NCBI GenBank assembly: GCA_038148895.1
Contig: JBBVGQ010000003.1
Length of the DNA: 64,000 bases
Direction: 5' to 3' (one strand)
Source: Tamlana sp038148895
Lineage (GTDB): Bacteria; Bacteroidota; Bacteroidia; Flavobacteriales; Flavobacteriaceae
A program made the translations under genes and the position numbers. Positions 8,785 through 16,390 of this stretch are shown one piece after another. The notes under the pieces were generated by a model that worked only from the letters and a program-made list of their open reading frames with translations, had not been told where the DNA came from and searched no databases. The first letter of the stretch is position 1. Every line of letters starts with the position of its first letter.

Positions 8785-9282
8785 TTAAAGAAAATCACCT
8801 TCTTCATTTATTTTTACTCTAACAACTTCATCGCCGTTGGTAAGTTTCACCTTGTATTGTTTTTTCACATTAGGACCTACGGTATGGTAAGTAACTGAAT
8901 ATACATCCTTGTCTAAATCCCAATTTGGGAATCTGGTAGCAAGCGCATCGCGTACATCTTTTGGAAGTTTAATATTTTTAAATCTTTCAATAGTTCGAAT
9001 TACTTTTCCATTTTTATCGTAAGCAGCCAATATCTTTCCTTGTGGAATATAGAACGACACGGTATAAGTGTCATATTCATCACTATAAAGATCAGAATTT
9101 TTCAAATCATACATAGCTACTTGTTCTTCTAACATCTGAACGGACAAATCATTGTCTCCGCTGTCTACACTGTTCAGGTATTTATAGTTTACGGCCGTAA
9201 TTTCTACCTCAGGTAATTGTATTTGCGCATACATTCCTAGAGAAAGGCCAAAACCAATCAGACTAAAAATTAATTTTTTCAT
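8785..9282 (-). CDS. Secreted PepSY-like (DUF2874-type) protein
   Basis: A 165-residue protein with a signal peptide (MKKLIFSLIGFGLSLGMYAQ). The body resembles PepSY-like/DUF2874 proteins of Bacteroidetes: a strand-rich repeat with YDKNGKVIRTIERFKNIKLP, DALATRFPNW and a C-terminal YKVKLTNGDEVVRVKINEEG. It is a clear paralogue of the gene at 10633-11133, sharing the ending KIKL..(N/D)(D/G)..(L/V)(T/R)VKINE.G.FL. Function is unknown; periplasmic inhibitory or sensor roles have been proposed for related folds. Database labels calling such proteins nicotinate-nucleotide adenylyltransferase have no support in the sequence. Confidence 0.75.
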   Translation of the reverse strand: MKKLIFSLIGFGLSLGMYAQIQLPEVEITAVNYKYLNSVDSGDNDLSVQMLEEQVAMYDLKNSDLYSDEYDTYTVSFYIPQGKILAAYDKNGKVIRTIERFKNIKLPKDVRDALATRFPNWDLDKDVYSVTYHTVGPNVKKQYKVKLTNGDEVVRVKINEEGDFL

Positions 9283-9406
9283 GATACAAAGATTTTAAGG
9301 TTAATAGGCTAAATTTATTTGTTAAATACTACGCCCGCAATGATATATATCAGCGAGATAAAGAAATGGACAAATAAATTAGTTTCTTTGCAAGCAAAAT
9401 CTTGAA

Positions 9407-10636
9407 ATGCTTTTTTCCGATAAAATAAAATCTAAATACACCCCAAAACGACTGGCGATTAAGCTTAATGCAAAAGGCGAACAGTTTGTTTTAAAAGGGC
9501 ATCCATGGGTGTTTTCAAATAGCATTGCCAAAATAAATGATGATGCCAAAACTGGCGATTTGGCCATTATATTTAGTAAAAACAAAAATCGGGTAATTGG
9601 TTTGGGTTTATATGATAGAGATTCGCCAATCCAAATAAAGATGCTGCACAGTGGAACTGAAAAAGTTGAAATCAATGCCACGTTTTTTCAAAGGAAAATT
9701 AAAGAGGCTTTCCAAAAAAGGACACCATTATTAAAAACAAATACCAACAGTTATCGCTTAATATTTGGTGAAAATGATGGTTTTCCCGGATTGATAGCCG
9801 ATGTATATGCATCTGTTTTGGTGGTAAAGCTATATTCTGAAATTTGGTTGCCTTATTTAGAAATGGTTCTTCCTAGTTTACAGGAAACATCCAACGCCCA
9901 AACTGTAGTTATTCGGTTAAGCCGAAGTTTGGAAAATTCAAAATCACATCAATTAAAAGACGACGAGGTTGTTTATGGAATACTTGAAAATGAAGTGGTG
10001 GAGTTTGTGGAACATGGGGTGAACTTTTCAGCAAATGTAATTAAGGGGCATAAAACAGGTTATTTTTTAGATCATCGTGCCAACAGAAAGCAAGTGGGTG
10101 AGTGGAGCAAAAACAAAACAGTTTTGGATGTGTTTAGTTATGCAGGAGGTTTTTCGGTGCATGCATTGGCAAATGGGGCAAAGGAAGTAACCAGTTTAGA
10201 TATCAGCAAACAAGCTTTGGAAATCGCTATTGAAAACGGAAAATTAAATGATTACTCGGGAATCCATAAAACCATTGCTGGCGACGCTTTTGAAGAACTC
10301 AATAAGCTTATTGAAACGAAAACTACTTTTGATGTGGTTGTGATTGATCCCCCTAGTTTTGCCAAACAAGCTTCGGAAATAGAATTGGCAAAAAAAAAGT
10401 ATGCCCAATTGGCTGAATTGGGCGAAAAACTAACAGCAAAGAATGGTTTACTGGTTTTGGCGTCTTGTTCATCCCGTGTGGTTTCACAAGCATTTTTCGA
10501 TATTAATCATCAAGTTTTAAATAGATCGAACAGGAGATTTGACCTCATTCTGCAAACCTTTCATGATATTGATCACCCCATCGGTTTTCCTGAAGGCACC
10601 TACTTAAAATGTGGATATTACCGTTTTATCAACTAG
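9407..10636 (+). CDS. rlmI: 23S rRNA (cytosine) methyltransferase, RlmI-like
   Basis: A 409-residue SAM-dependent RNA methyltransferase. The N-terminal PUA RNA-binding domain (about 15-90) contains GHPWVFSNSIAKI and GLGLYDRDSPIQIK. The Rossmann methyltransferase domain has motif I DVFSYAGGFSVHAL (from Asp241), motif IV DPPSFAK (Asp314-Phe318) and a late LVLASCSSRV segment. This architecture matches the RlmI/RlmK m5C family that modifies 23S rRNA; the exact target base is inferred. It stands between two secreted paralogues on the opposite strand. Its TAG stop overlaps the TAG stop of the convergent gene in a shared CTAG. Confidence 0.9.
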   Translation: MLFSDKIKSKYTPKRLAIKLNAKGEQFVLKGHPWVFSNSIAKINDDAKTGDLAIIFSKNKNRVIGLGLYDRDSPIQIKMLHSGTEKVEINATFFQRKIKEAFQKRTPLLKTNTNSYRLIFGENDGFPGLIADVYASVLVVKLYSEIWLPYLEMVLPSLQETSNAQTVVIRLSRSLENSKSHQLKDDEVVYGILENEVVEFVEHGVNFSANVIKGHKTGYFLDHRANRKQVGEWSKNKTVLDVFSYAGGFSVHALANGAKEVTSLDISKQALEIAIENGKLNDYSGIHKTIAGDAFEELNKLIETKTTFDVVVIDPPSFAKQASEIELAKKKYAQLAELGEKLTAKNGLLVLASCSSRVVSQAFFDINHQVLNRSNRRFDLILQTFHDIDHPIGFPEGTYLKCGYYRFIN

Positions 10637-11133
10637 AGAAACTCTCCCTTTTCGTTTATTTTAACGGTAAGAATACTATCGTTGTTTTTGAGTTTAATTT
10701 TATATTCTTGTTGTAGCATCTCTTTTTGGCTGTGGTATTTAATAAGATAAACACCCTCTATAATACCATGACCCGGATATTTTTCGGCAATGGTTTTCAT
10801 AACACCTAGCGGTAAACGCATATTTTTATATTTTTCAAAGGTTTTAATTATTTTTCCATCTTTATTGAAAGATACAACTATTTCACCATCAGGTAGTTTA
10901 AATGATACATTGTATATATCATTTTTATCATCATAAAGTTGCGAAATGTCCGAATGATTATAATTCAATATAGCTTGTTCTAGTTTGGCTACATAATCGT
11001 TGGAATGGTTTGTGTTGACAGCGTTTAAATAATCTGAATTAATAGTAATGATTGTTTCGGGTAAGTTAACGGTTTGTGGGTAGGCTTTAACGACAAAAAC
11101 TAAAGTCATTACAGCTAAAAATATATTTTTCAT
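10633..11133 (-). CDS. Secreted PepSY-like (DUF2874-type) protein, paralogue of 8785-9282
   Basis: A 166-residue protein with a signal peptide (MKNIFLAVMTLVFVVKAYPQ). Segments shared with its paralogue include NLPETIITINSDYLNAVN versus QLPEVEITAVNYKYLNSVD, FNKDGKIIKTFEKYKNMRLP, and the ending LTVKINEKGEFL. I chose Met 11133 because it begins a standard signal peptide; a Met at 11163 would add ten residues. Its promoter region holds a palindrome also found before the divergent nitronate monooxygenase gene. Function is unknown. Confidence 0.75.
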   Translation of the reverse strand: MKNIFLAVMTLVFVVKAYPQTVNLPETIITINSDYLNAVNTNHSNDYVAKLEQAILNYNHSDISQLYDDKNDIYNVSFKLPDGEIVVSFNKDGKIIKTFEKYKNMRLPLGVMKTIAEKYPGHGIIEGVYLIKYHSQKEMLQQEYKIKLKNNDSILTVKINEKGEFL

Positions 11134-11160
11134 GGTAAAGGAATTAATAAATTTGATTGT

Positions 11161-11168
11161 CAAAAATA
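11161..11168 (-). promoter_or_regulatory. Candidate -7 box for the PepSY-like gene
   Basis: Minus-strand TATTTTTG matches TAnnTTTG and lies 27 nt before the ATG at 11133, directly beside palindrome copy 1. Confidence 0.45.
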
Positions 11169-11170
11169 AT

Positions 11171-11182
11171 TATGCATGCATA
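11171..11182. promoter_or_regulatory. Palindromic operator candidate, copy 1
   Basis: Perfect 12-nt palindrome TATGCATGCATA (16 nt as ATTATGCATGCATAAT). It lies two bases upstream of a minus-strand TATTTTTG -7 box (11168-11161) for the PepSY-like gene. An identical 12-mer lies at 11265-11276 before the divergent gene. Confidence 0.55.
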
Positions 11183-11264
11183 ATAAAAATATGATAAATA
11201 TCATGTAATCAGATATTTATAAATTATCGAAGTATTATTTTGCAACTAATTGATTATCAAATAC

Positions 11265-11276
11265 TATGCATGCATA
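11265..11276. promoter_or_regulatory. Palindromic operator candidate, copy 2
   Basis: A second perfect TATGCATGCATA, placed eight bases upstream of a plus-strand -7 box TATATTTG (11285-11292). In both divergent promoters the palindrome occupies the space between the -33 and -7 regions, where a bound repressor would block RNA polymerase. Confidence 0.55.
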
Positions 11277-11284
11277 ATATTTTA

Positions 11285-11292
11285 TATATTTG
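11285..11292 (+). promoter_or_regulatory. Candidate -7 box for the nitronate monooxygenase gene
   Basis: TATATTTG matches TAnnTTTG and lies 17 nt upstream of the ATG at 11310. Confidence 0.5.
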
Positions 11293-11309
11293 TTGAAATC
11301 AATTTAACC

Positions 11310-12257
11310 ATGGAAACTGAACTTACCAAATTGCTCCAAATTAAGCATCCTATAATTCAAGCACCCATGTTTTTGGTTTCAAATGTGGCCATGGTAAAGG
11401 AAGCCATGAATAATGGTATTGCGGGTTGTATTCCTGCACTGAATTACCGAACACTCGATGAATTGAAAATAGCTTTACGTGAGTTAAAAGCTGCCAAGCC
11501 AATAGGAGGGGCGTTTGGGTTTAACCTCATTGTAAACATATCCAACGTAAAATATAAAGGGCAGTTGGATGTGATTTGTGAAGAAGGCTGTGATTTTATC
11601 ATTACGTCATTGGGCAGTCCTGCCGAAACCATTAATCGCGCACATGAAGTTGGTATCAAGGTGTTTTGTGATGTGGTAGATTTAAAGTTTGCCAAAAAGG
11701 TGGAAGATTTGGGTGCAGATGCCATAATTGCCGTAAACAATGAGGCTGGAGGACATCGTGGAAACATTGCTCCTGAAAAACTAATCAAGGAATTAACTGC
11801 CCATTGCAAGATTCCCATTATTTCTGCTGGTGGTGTAGGATGCAAGGCTGATGTTGATAAAATGTTGGGCTATGGTGCAGCCGGGGTTTCTGTGGGAAGT
11901 CCATTTATTGCCTCAGAGGAAGCCAATGTAACTGAGGAATACAAACAAGCCTGTGTGGATTATGGTGCCGATGATATTGTAATGACAGAGCGCATTTCAG
12001 GTACACCTTGCACCGTTATAAACACACCATACGTTCAGAAAATAGGCACGAAACAAACGTGGCTGGAATCCATTTTGAATAAAAACAAAAAGCTTAAAAA
12101 GTGGGTGAAAATGATTCGGTTTTCAATTGGTATGCGGGCTACCGAAAAGGCTGCAAAACAGGCTACCTATAAAACAGTTTGGGTAGCTGGCCCAAGTATT
12201 CAGCACACCAAAAAAATTCTACCAACTAAAGAAATCATCAAACGTTTGGTCAGTTAA
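11310..12257 (+). CDS. Nitronate monooxygenase-like flavoprotein
   Basis: A 315-residue TIM-barrel flavoprotein of the 2-nitropropane dioxygenase/NMO family, which uses FMN to oxidise alkyl nitronates. Visible family features are HPIIQAPMFLVSN at the N-terminus, GGAFGFNLIVN, the substrate loop NNEAGGHRGNI, IPIISAGGVG and GAAGVSVGSPFIASEE. I chose ATG 11310 because conservation begins at METELTKLL; an earlier in-frame start at 11250 would lie upstream of the -7 box. Relatives act in enoyl-ACP reduction or detoxification, so the substrate is not certain. Its end overlaps the convergent gene by eight bases. Confidence 0.88.
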   Translation: METELTKLLQIKHPIIQAPMFLVSNVAMVKEAMNNGIAGCIPALNYRTLDELKIALRELKAAKPIGGAFGFNLIVNISNVKYKGQLDVICEEGCDFIITSLGSPAETINRAHEVGIKVFCDVVDLKFAKKVEDLGADAIIAVNNEAGGHRGNIAPEKLIKELTAHCKIPIISAGGVGCKADVDKMLGYGAAGVSVGSPFIASEEANVTEEYKQACVDYGADDIVMTERISGTPCTVINTPYVQKIGTKQTWLESILNKNKKLKKWVKMIRFSIGMRATEKAAKQATYKTVWVAGPSIQHTKKILPTKEIIKRLVS

Positions 12258-12600
12258 CCAAAACCATTTCCTTGCGTTTTTTGGCTTTTCGTTTCCCAAC
12301 AAATAGGTTTAAAGTTGTGCTAACTACTAGTCCACCAATTCCTGTGGCAATGGCTTCACCAGTATCGAATTTATCATTTTTTTCTTGGCTATCCACAGCT
12401 TCCTTGGCAACACCGGCAAGTACCGAAGCGCCCAAACTATACCAAAACGCTTTTTTCTTGTCCTTTGTTGCTGTGTACACTACACCGTAAGTGGCACCCG
12501 ATATTAAAACGCCTGCCCCAAAATGCAATTCATCGTCCACGGATATAAACTGGGCTTGACAATAACCGCAAAAAGACAAGGCCATTATTAAGGCAAACAT
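12250..12600 (-). CDS. Small exported glycine-rich membrane protein, YfiM/DUF2279-like
   Basis: A 116-residue protein with signal peptide MFALIMALSFCGYCQAQ. It continues with GAGVLISGATYGVVY and AFWYSLGASVLAGVAKEAVDS, then a glycine-rich hydrophobic segment and a strongly basic tail (GKRKAKKRKE). The pattern of small glycine-zipper-like segments with a WY..G....AGVAKE block resembles YfiM/DUF2279-type lipoproteins. Function is unknown. Met at 12624 is an alternative start eight codons upstream. It is convergent with the NMO gene and probably monocistronic. Confidence 0.65.
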   Translation of the reverse strand: MFALIMALSFCGYCQAQFISVDDELHFGAGVLISGATYGVVYTATKDKKKAFWYSLGASVLAGVAKEAVDSQEKNDKFDTGEAIATGIGGLVVSTTLNLFVGKRKAKKRKEMVLVN

Positions 12601-12706
12601 TTTTATTTTAAACGATGTTTTCAATTTAATAAATGTAATTTTAATGAATCTTTATCAATACGATTTAGAATATCTGAAAAATAAGTTACTGCAAAAAATT
12701 AAATAG

Positions 12707-13693
12707 ATGAAAGACAGAATATTAGGTAAAAAGGGTTTTGAAGTTAGTGAAGTCGGTTTAGGTTGCTGGCAATTGGGAGCAGATTGGGGCGAAGCCATTT
12801 CGAAAGATAATGCATTTGAAATTTTAAATGAAGCTGTTAAAAATGGCATCACTTTTTTTGATACGGCCGATGTTTATGGCAATGGTAAAAGTGAAACCCT
12901 TATTGGAGAATTTTTAAAAACATGCGACGTCCCGATTCGTGTGGCTACCAAATTCGGAAGGGCAGGAAATGCTTATCCCGATAAATATTCAAAAGATGTT
13001 TTACGAAAAACCGTTGAAGGCTCTTTGAAGCGCTTACAGGTAGATACTTTGGATTTGTTGCAATTGCATTGCATTCCATCCCAATATTTAAAAGACGGTG
13101 AAGTTTTTAATTGGCTGCGAGATTTGCAAGCTGAAGGACTCATCAAACATTTTGGTGCCAGTGTTGAAACGGTTGAAGAAGGACTAATTTGTATGAAGCA
13201 AGAAGGCTTGCTGTCTCTGCAGGTTATTTTTAACATTTTTAGGCAGAAATTGGTTTCGGAATTATTCCCAGTGGCTAAAGAAAAGGGCGTTGGTATTATT
13301 GTTCGACTACCATTAGCCAGTGGTTTATTGACTGGAAAATTCAACACCCAAACGACGTTTCCAGAAAATGACCATAGAAATTTCAATAAAGATGGTGAGT
13401 CTTTTAATGTGGGTGAAACGTTTGCCGGATTGCCTTTTAAAAAAGGTGTAGAACTTGTTGAAACCATTAAAAAAGATATTCTTTCTGATGATTTAACCAT
13501 GGTGCAATTGTCCTTGCGTTGGATATTGGACCATGATGCGGTGAGTACCATCATTCCTGGGGCAAGCTCACCAAAACAAGTTATTGGTAATGCCGCAGTT
13601 TCAAATTTAGAGCATTTATCACCCCAAACACATGAACAATTAAAGGAATTTTATAAAAACCATGTTCACCAACACATACGTGGTGGGTATTAA
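12707..13693 (+). CDS. Aldo/keto reductase
   Basis: A 328-residue (alpha/beta)8 NADPH-dependent oxidoreductase. Family blocks are GLGCWQLG at the start, TFFDTADVYGNGKSE (Asp and the catalytic Tyr), VATKFGR (catalytic Lys), DTLDLLQLHC (catalytic-region His), and the cofactor-binding end TIIPGASSPKQV. The class resembles plant-pathway-type AKRs acting on sugars or aldehydes; the substrate is unknown. It is followed 19 bp later by a GH43 gene, so the two are probably cotranscribed, which hints at a role in metabolism of a released sugar. Confidence 0.9.
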   Translation: MKDRILGKKGFEVSEVGLGCWQLGADWGEAISKDNAFEILNEAVKNGITFFDTADVYGNGKSETLIGEFLKTCDVPIRVATKFGRAGNAYPDKYSKDVLRKTVEGSLKRLQVDTLDLLQLHCIPSQYLKDGEVFNWLRDLQAEGLIKHFGASVETVEEGLICMKQEGLLSLQVIFNIFRQKLVSELFPVAKEKGVGIIVRLPLASGLLTGKFNTQTTFPENDHRNFNKDGESFNVGETFAGLPFKKGVELVETIKKDILSDDLTMVQLSLRWILDHDAVSTIIPGASSPKQVIGNAAVSNLEHLSPQTHEQLKEFYKNHVHQHIRGGY

Positions 13694-13712
13694 TAATTCA
13701 ATAATTTGAAAA

Positions 13713-14651
13713 ATGAAAATATTTAGTCTTACCGTTTTATTGGTTTTAATGGTAATTCAAGGGTTTGCTCAAAACCCATTTATTACACATATGTACACTG
13801 CAGACCCTTCAGCCAGAGTATTTAATGACACGCTATACGTTTTTCCTTCTCACGATAAAGATGATGCCGTTAAATTCACTATGGAAGATTGGCATGTTTT
13901 TTCTACAACCGACATGAAAACTTGGACGGACCACGGGGTTGCTTTTTCTTTAAATGATTTAAATTGGGCAACGTTTCAGGCTTGGGCGCCAGATTGTATA
14001 TATAGAAATGGTAAGTATTATTTTTATTATCCTGTAGAACATAGTAAAATTGGCGTTGCTGTTGGAGATAAACCTTATGGTCCATTTAAAGATCCATTGA
14101 ATGAACCGCTGATTCATACGAATTCGGAAGGCGTTGTTTGTAATCGCGATTTTATAGATCCTGCTGTTTTTATTGATGATGACGGACAAGCCTATTTGTA
14201 CATGGGACAACTAATAGTTAATGCTATTAAGCTTAATGAAGACATGATTTCATATGATGGAAAGGTATACTTACTAGAAGGGGCAGATGATTTTTTTGAA
14301 GCTGTATGGATGCATAAATACGCAGGTAATTATTATTTGTCTTATGTAGGTGAAAGTGGTGAAATAAAATATGGTATGAGCAATAATCCTTTAGGGCCAT
14401 TTAAATATAAAGGTGTTATTTTGCCCAAAATGAACAGTGGTACCAACCATCATTCAATTGTAGAATATAAGGGGCAATGGTATATGTTTTATCACAATTC
14501 CGATTTATATTTTAGAAATAATCCTAGTGCAATACCCAAATTTGGTTGGGGGCATAAAGATAGTCCGCATCCATATAGAAGATCAATTTGCTTTGATAAG
14601 CTTTATTACAATAAAGATGGCACAATTCAACCCGTCATACCAACTAAGTGA
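13713..14651 (+). CDS. Secreted GH43-family glycoside hydrolase
   Basis: A 312-residue exported protein (signal peptide ending QGFAQ) made of a single five-bladed beta-propeller. GH43 catalytic landmarks are visible: the base Asp31 in MYTADPSARVF, the middle Asp149 in DFIDPAVFIDDDGQAYL, and the acid Glu196 in FFEAVWMHKYAGNYYLSY. Repeated AWAPDC and YFYYPV segments fit the propeller. Family members cleave arabinofuranosyl, xylosyl or galactosyl linkages of pectin side chains and xylan; substrate specificity cannot be read from the sequence. It is downstream of an AKR gene. Confidence 0.9.
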   Translation: MKIFSLTVLLVLMVIQGFAQNPFITHMYTADPSARVFNDTLYVFPSHDKDDAVKFTMEDWHVFSTTDMKTWTDHGVAFSLNDLNWATFQAWAPDCIYRNGKYYFYYPVEHSKIGVAVGDKPYGPFKDPLNEPLIHTNSEGVVCNRDFIDPAVFIDDDGQAYLYMGQLIVNAIKLNEDMISYDGKVYLLEGADDFFEAVWMHKYAGNYYLSYVGESGEIKYGMSNNPLGPFKYKGVILPKMNSGTNHHSIVEYKGQWYMFYHNSDLYFRNNPSAIPKFGWGHKDSPHPYRRSICFDKLYYNKDGTIQPVIPTK

Positions 14652-14686
14652 TTACTTATAAAACCCAAGCACACCAATATATTTGT

Positions 14687-14695
14687 GGGGGGGGG
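14687..14695 (+). repeat. Homopolymeric G9 tract upstream of the APC permease
   Basis: Nine consecutive G in an otherwise AT-rich 72-nt intergenic region, 28 nt before the permease ATG. Such tracts are prone to slipped-strand changes and are rare in low-GC genomes. Confidence 0.7.
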
Positions 14696-14723
14696 ATTGA
14701 TTTAAGCTAAATAAAAGGTACAA

Positions 14724-16001
14724 ATGAGTGATAAAATAAAATTAAAAGACGCTATTTCCATAGGTGTTGGTGGCATGGTTGGTGGCGGTATTTTCGCGGT
14801 ATTGGGGCTTGCCGTTTCATTGGCGCAGGGTGGTACACCAGTCGCTTTTTTATTGGCGGGTCTTTTGGCATTGATTACATCGTACAGCTATGTTCATTTA
14901 TCCAAAAAATATCCTGAAAGTGGTGGTACGGTTAAATTTATAAACCAAGGATTTGGAAAATCTGTTTTTAGTGGAGGAATTAACAATCTACTTTGGGTCA
15001 GTTATATTATCATGTTATCGTTGTATGCATCGGCATTTGGCTCTTATGCGCCCAATTTATGGGAAATCACTCCCGACAAAACCCTCGATTTTCATATCTA
15101 CAGCAGCTTCATCATCATTTTTGCCACGGCCATCAACTATTACAGTATTGCTGTTGTTGGCAAAATAGAATCCTTTGCTGTAATCATTAAACTTATAATT
15201 CTTTTGGCTTTTGTAGCTATTGGTGCTTATGGCCTGTTTGGCAATCCTAACTTAACGCAGTTGGCACTTTCTAATTGGCAAACGCCTGTAAAATTGTTTG
15301 CTGGTGGGATGGTTATTTTTGTTGCTTATGAAGGTTTTGAACTCATTGCCAATGTTGCCGGAAATCTTATAAATCCGGATAAAAACATTCCGAAAGCCTA
15401 TTATTATTCGGTAATCTTCGTCATTGTTCTGTATGTTGTTATTGCCTTGGTAACGGTAGGTTCTCTATCTTTTGATAAAATTAAGACAGCCGAGGATTAC
15501 GTTTTGGCCGAAGCAGCAAAACCGATGTTAGGAAGTATTGGCTTTTCCATCATCACCATCGCCGCATTAATTTCAACGTTTTCAGCCATTAACGCATCGC
15601 TTTATGGAGGAAGTCGAGTGAACTATGAAATTGCTGAAGATGACGAACTACCCGAACATTTCACCTTTAAATTATGGAACCAGCCCATTGGCTTGTTGGT
15701 TACCTCTGTAGCGACCTTAATTTTGGTGAATACGCTAGATTTGGAAAGCATTTCAACAGCGGGAAGTGTTGGTTTTTTAATCATTTTTAGCATTGTTAAT
15801 TTGGCTAACTATAGATTATCAAAGGAAACACAAAGCAATAAAGCCATTCCTTTAATTGGTTTTGTGCTGTGTATGGTGGCTTCTGTTGTTTTAATAAACC
15901 AACAGTATACCTCAAATTTTATAGGAGTCGTGGTTTCGGCAGTTATAGTTTTGGTATGCTTCTTGGCCGAATGGATTTATAAAAAAAATGAAAATGATTA
16001 A
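14724..16001 (+). CDS. APC-family amino acid permease
   Basis: A 425-residue integral membrane transporter with about 12 hydrophobic helices. The first helix has the family signature ISIGVGGMVGGGIFAVLG, and GGTPVAFLLAGLLALITSYSYVHLSKKYPESGGTV is the second conserved block (helix 2 and loop). A FVAYEGFELIANVAGN segment in helix 6 also fits. The substrate could be amino acids or amines. AAGG lies eight bases before the start, and a G9 tract lies in its leader. It is oddly placed in the middle of pectin-related genes; its TAA overlaps the ATG of a short relic ORF (TAATG). Confidence 0.88.
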   Translation: MSDKIKLKDAISIGVGGMVGGGIFAVLGLAVSLAQGGTPVAFLLAGLLALITSYSYVHLSKKYPESGGTVKFINQGFGKSVFSGGINNLLWVSYIIMLSLYASAFGSYAPNLWEITPDKTLDFHIYSSFIIIFATAINYYSIAVVGKIESFAVIIKLIILLAFVAIGAYGLFGNPNLTQLALSNWQTPVKLFAGGMVIFVAYEGFELIANVAGNLINPDKNIPKAYYYSVIFVIVLYVVIALVTVGSLSFDKIKTAEDYVLAEAAKPMLGSIGFSIITIAALISTFSAINASLYGGSRVNYEIAEDDELPEHFTFKLWNQPIGLLVTSVATLILVNTLDLESISTAGSVGFLIIFSIVNLANYRLSKETQSNKAIPLIGFVLCMVASVVLINQQYTSNFIGVVVSAVIVLVCFLAEWIYKKNEND

Positions 16002-16249
16002 TGAAAAACATCAGCATCTATTTAGCCCTTCTTTTTTTAACAGTATTAAGCGTTTTCATCTTTAGGAAATACCTTTTCAATACAATTAGCTGAAGGCCCC
16101 TATAATCAAGTAAAATGAATTGATGATAAAACGGGTATCAGCCAAAACCTTAAATCTATAATTCTATTACAGCTACTCAAAATGCCCCAACGTTATTTCG
16201 GCCGCCAAGCACAGAAACTGATTGGGCTTTAGTTCTTAGGAAGCATTAA
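16001..16249 (+). pseudogene. Relic of an exported glycosidase-like gene (signal peptide plus decayed C-terminal collagen-binding-like end)
   Basis: A 30-codon ORF (16001-16093) starts at a TAATG overlap with the permease stop and encodes a signal-peptide-like MKNISIYLALLFLTVLSVF. Immediately after, a frame reads EGPYNQVK, a TGA at 16116, then IDDKTGISQN. After a frame change it reads ITATQNAPTLFRPPSTETD, then WALVLRKH and a stop at 16249. W.(D/N)P.TG followed by FxPPxxxDWVLVL is the usual end of the putative collagen-binding domain attached to DUF4038/GH140 (apiosidase-type) enzymes. The best reading is a gene with a large internal deletion, a nonsense change and a frameshift. Family assignment is inference from a short stretch. 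Confidence 0.5.
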
Positions 16250-16390
16250 AGTCATTAGTTTATAAACTTTTATAAGTCAAATTGCTAGTGTGATGTTTTC
16301 TAATAATTAATTAAAAGAAGTGTTATATTTGAGAATAACCTTAAAGCAAAACTAACTTAAGTTTTATATGATCAAAACTTCCACCAAAAA
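16250..16390. other. Intergenic region before the rhamnosidase gene
   Basis: AT-rich and without a credible ORF. It holds one -7-like box, TATATTTG, at 16324-16331, 60 nt before the next start codon. I see nothing else in it. Confidence 0.4.

Noticed and set aside
8785..9282. Nicotinate-nucleotide adenylyltransferase label for the signal-peptide protein
   Set aside because: No nucleotidyltransferase HxGH or ISSTxxR motif, and the protein is exported.
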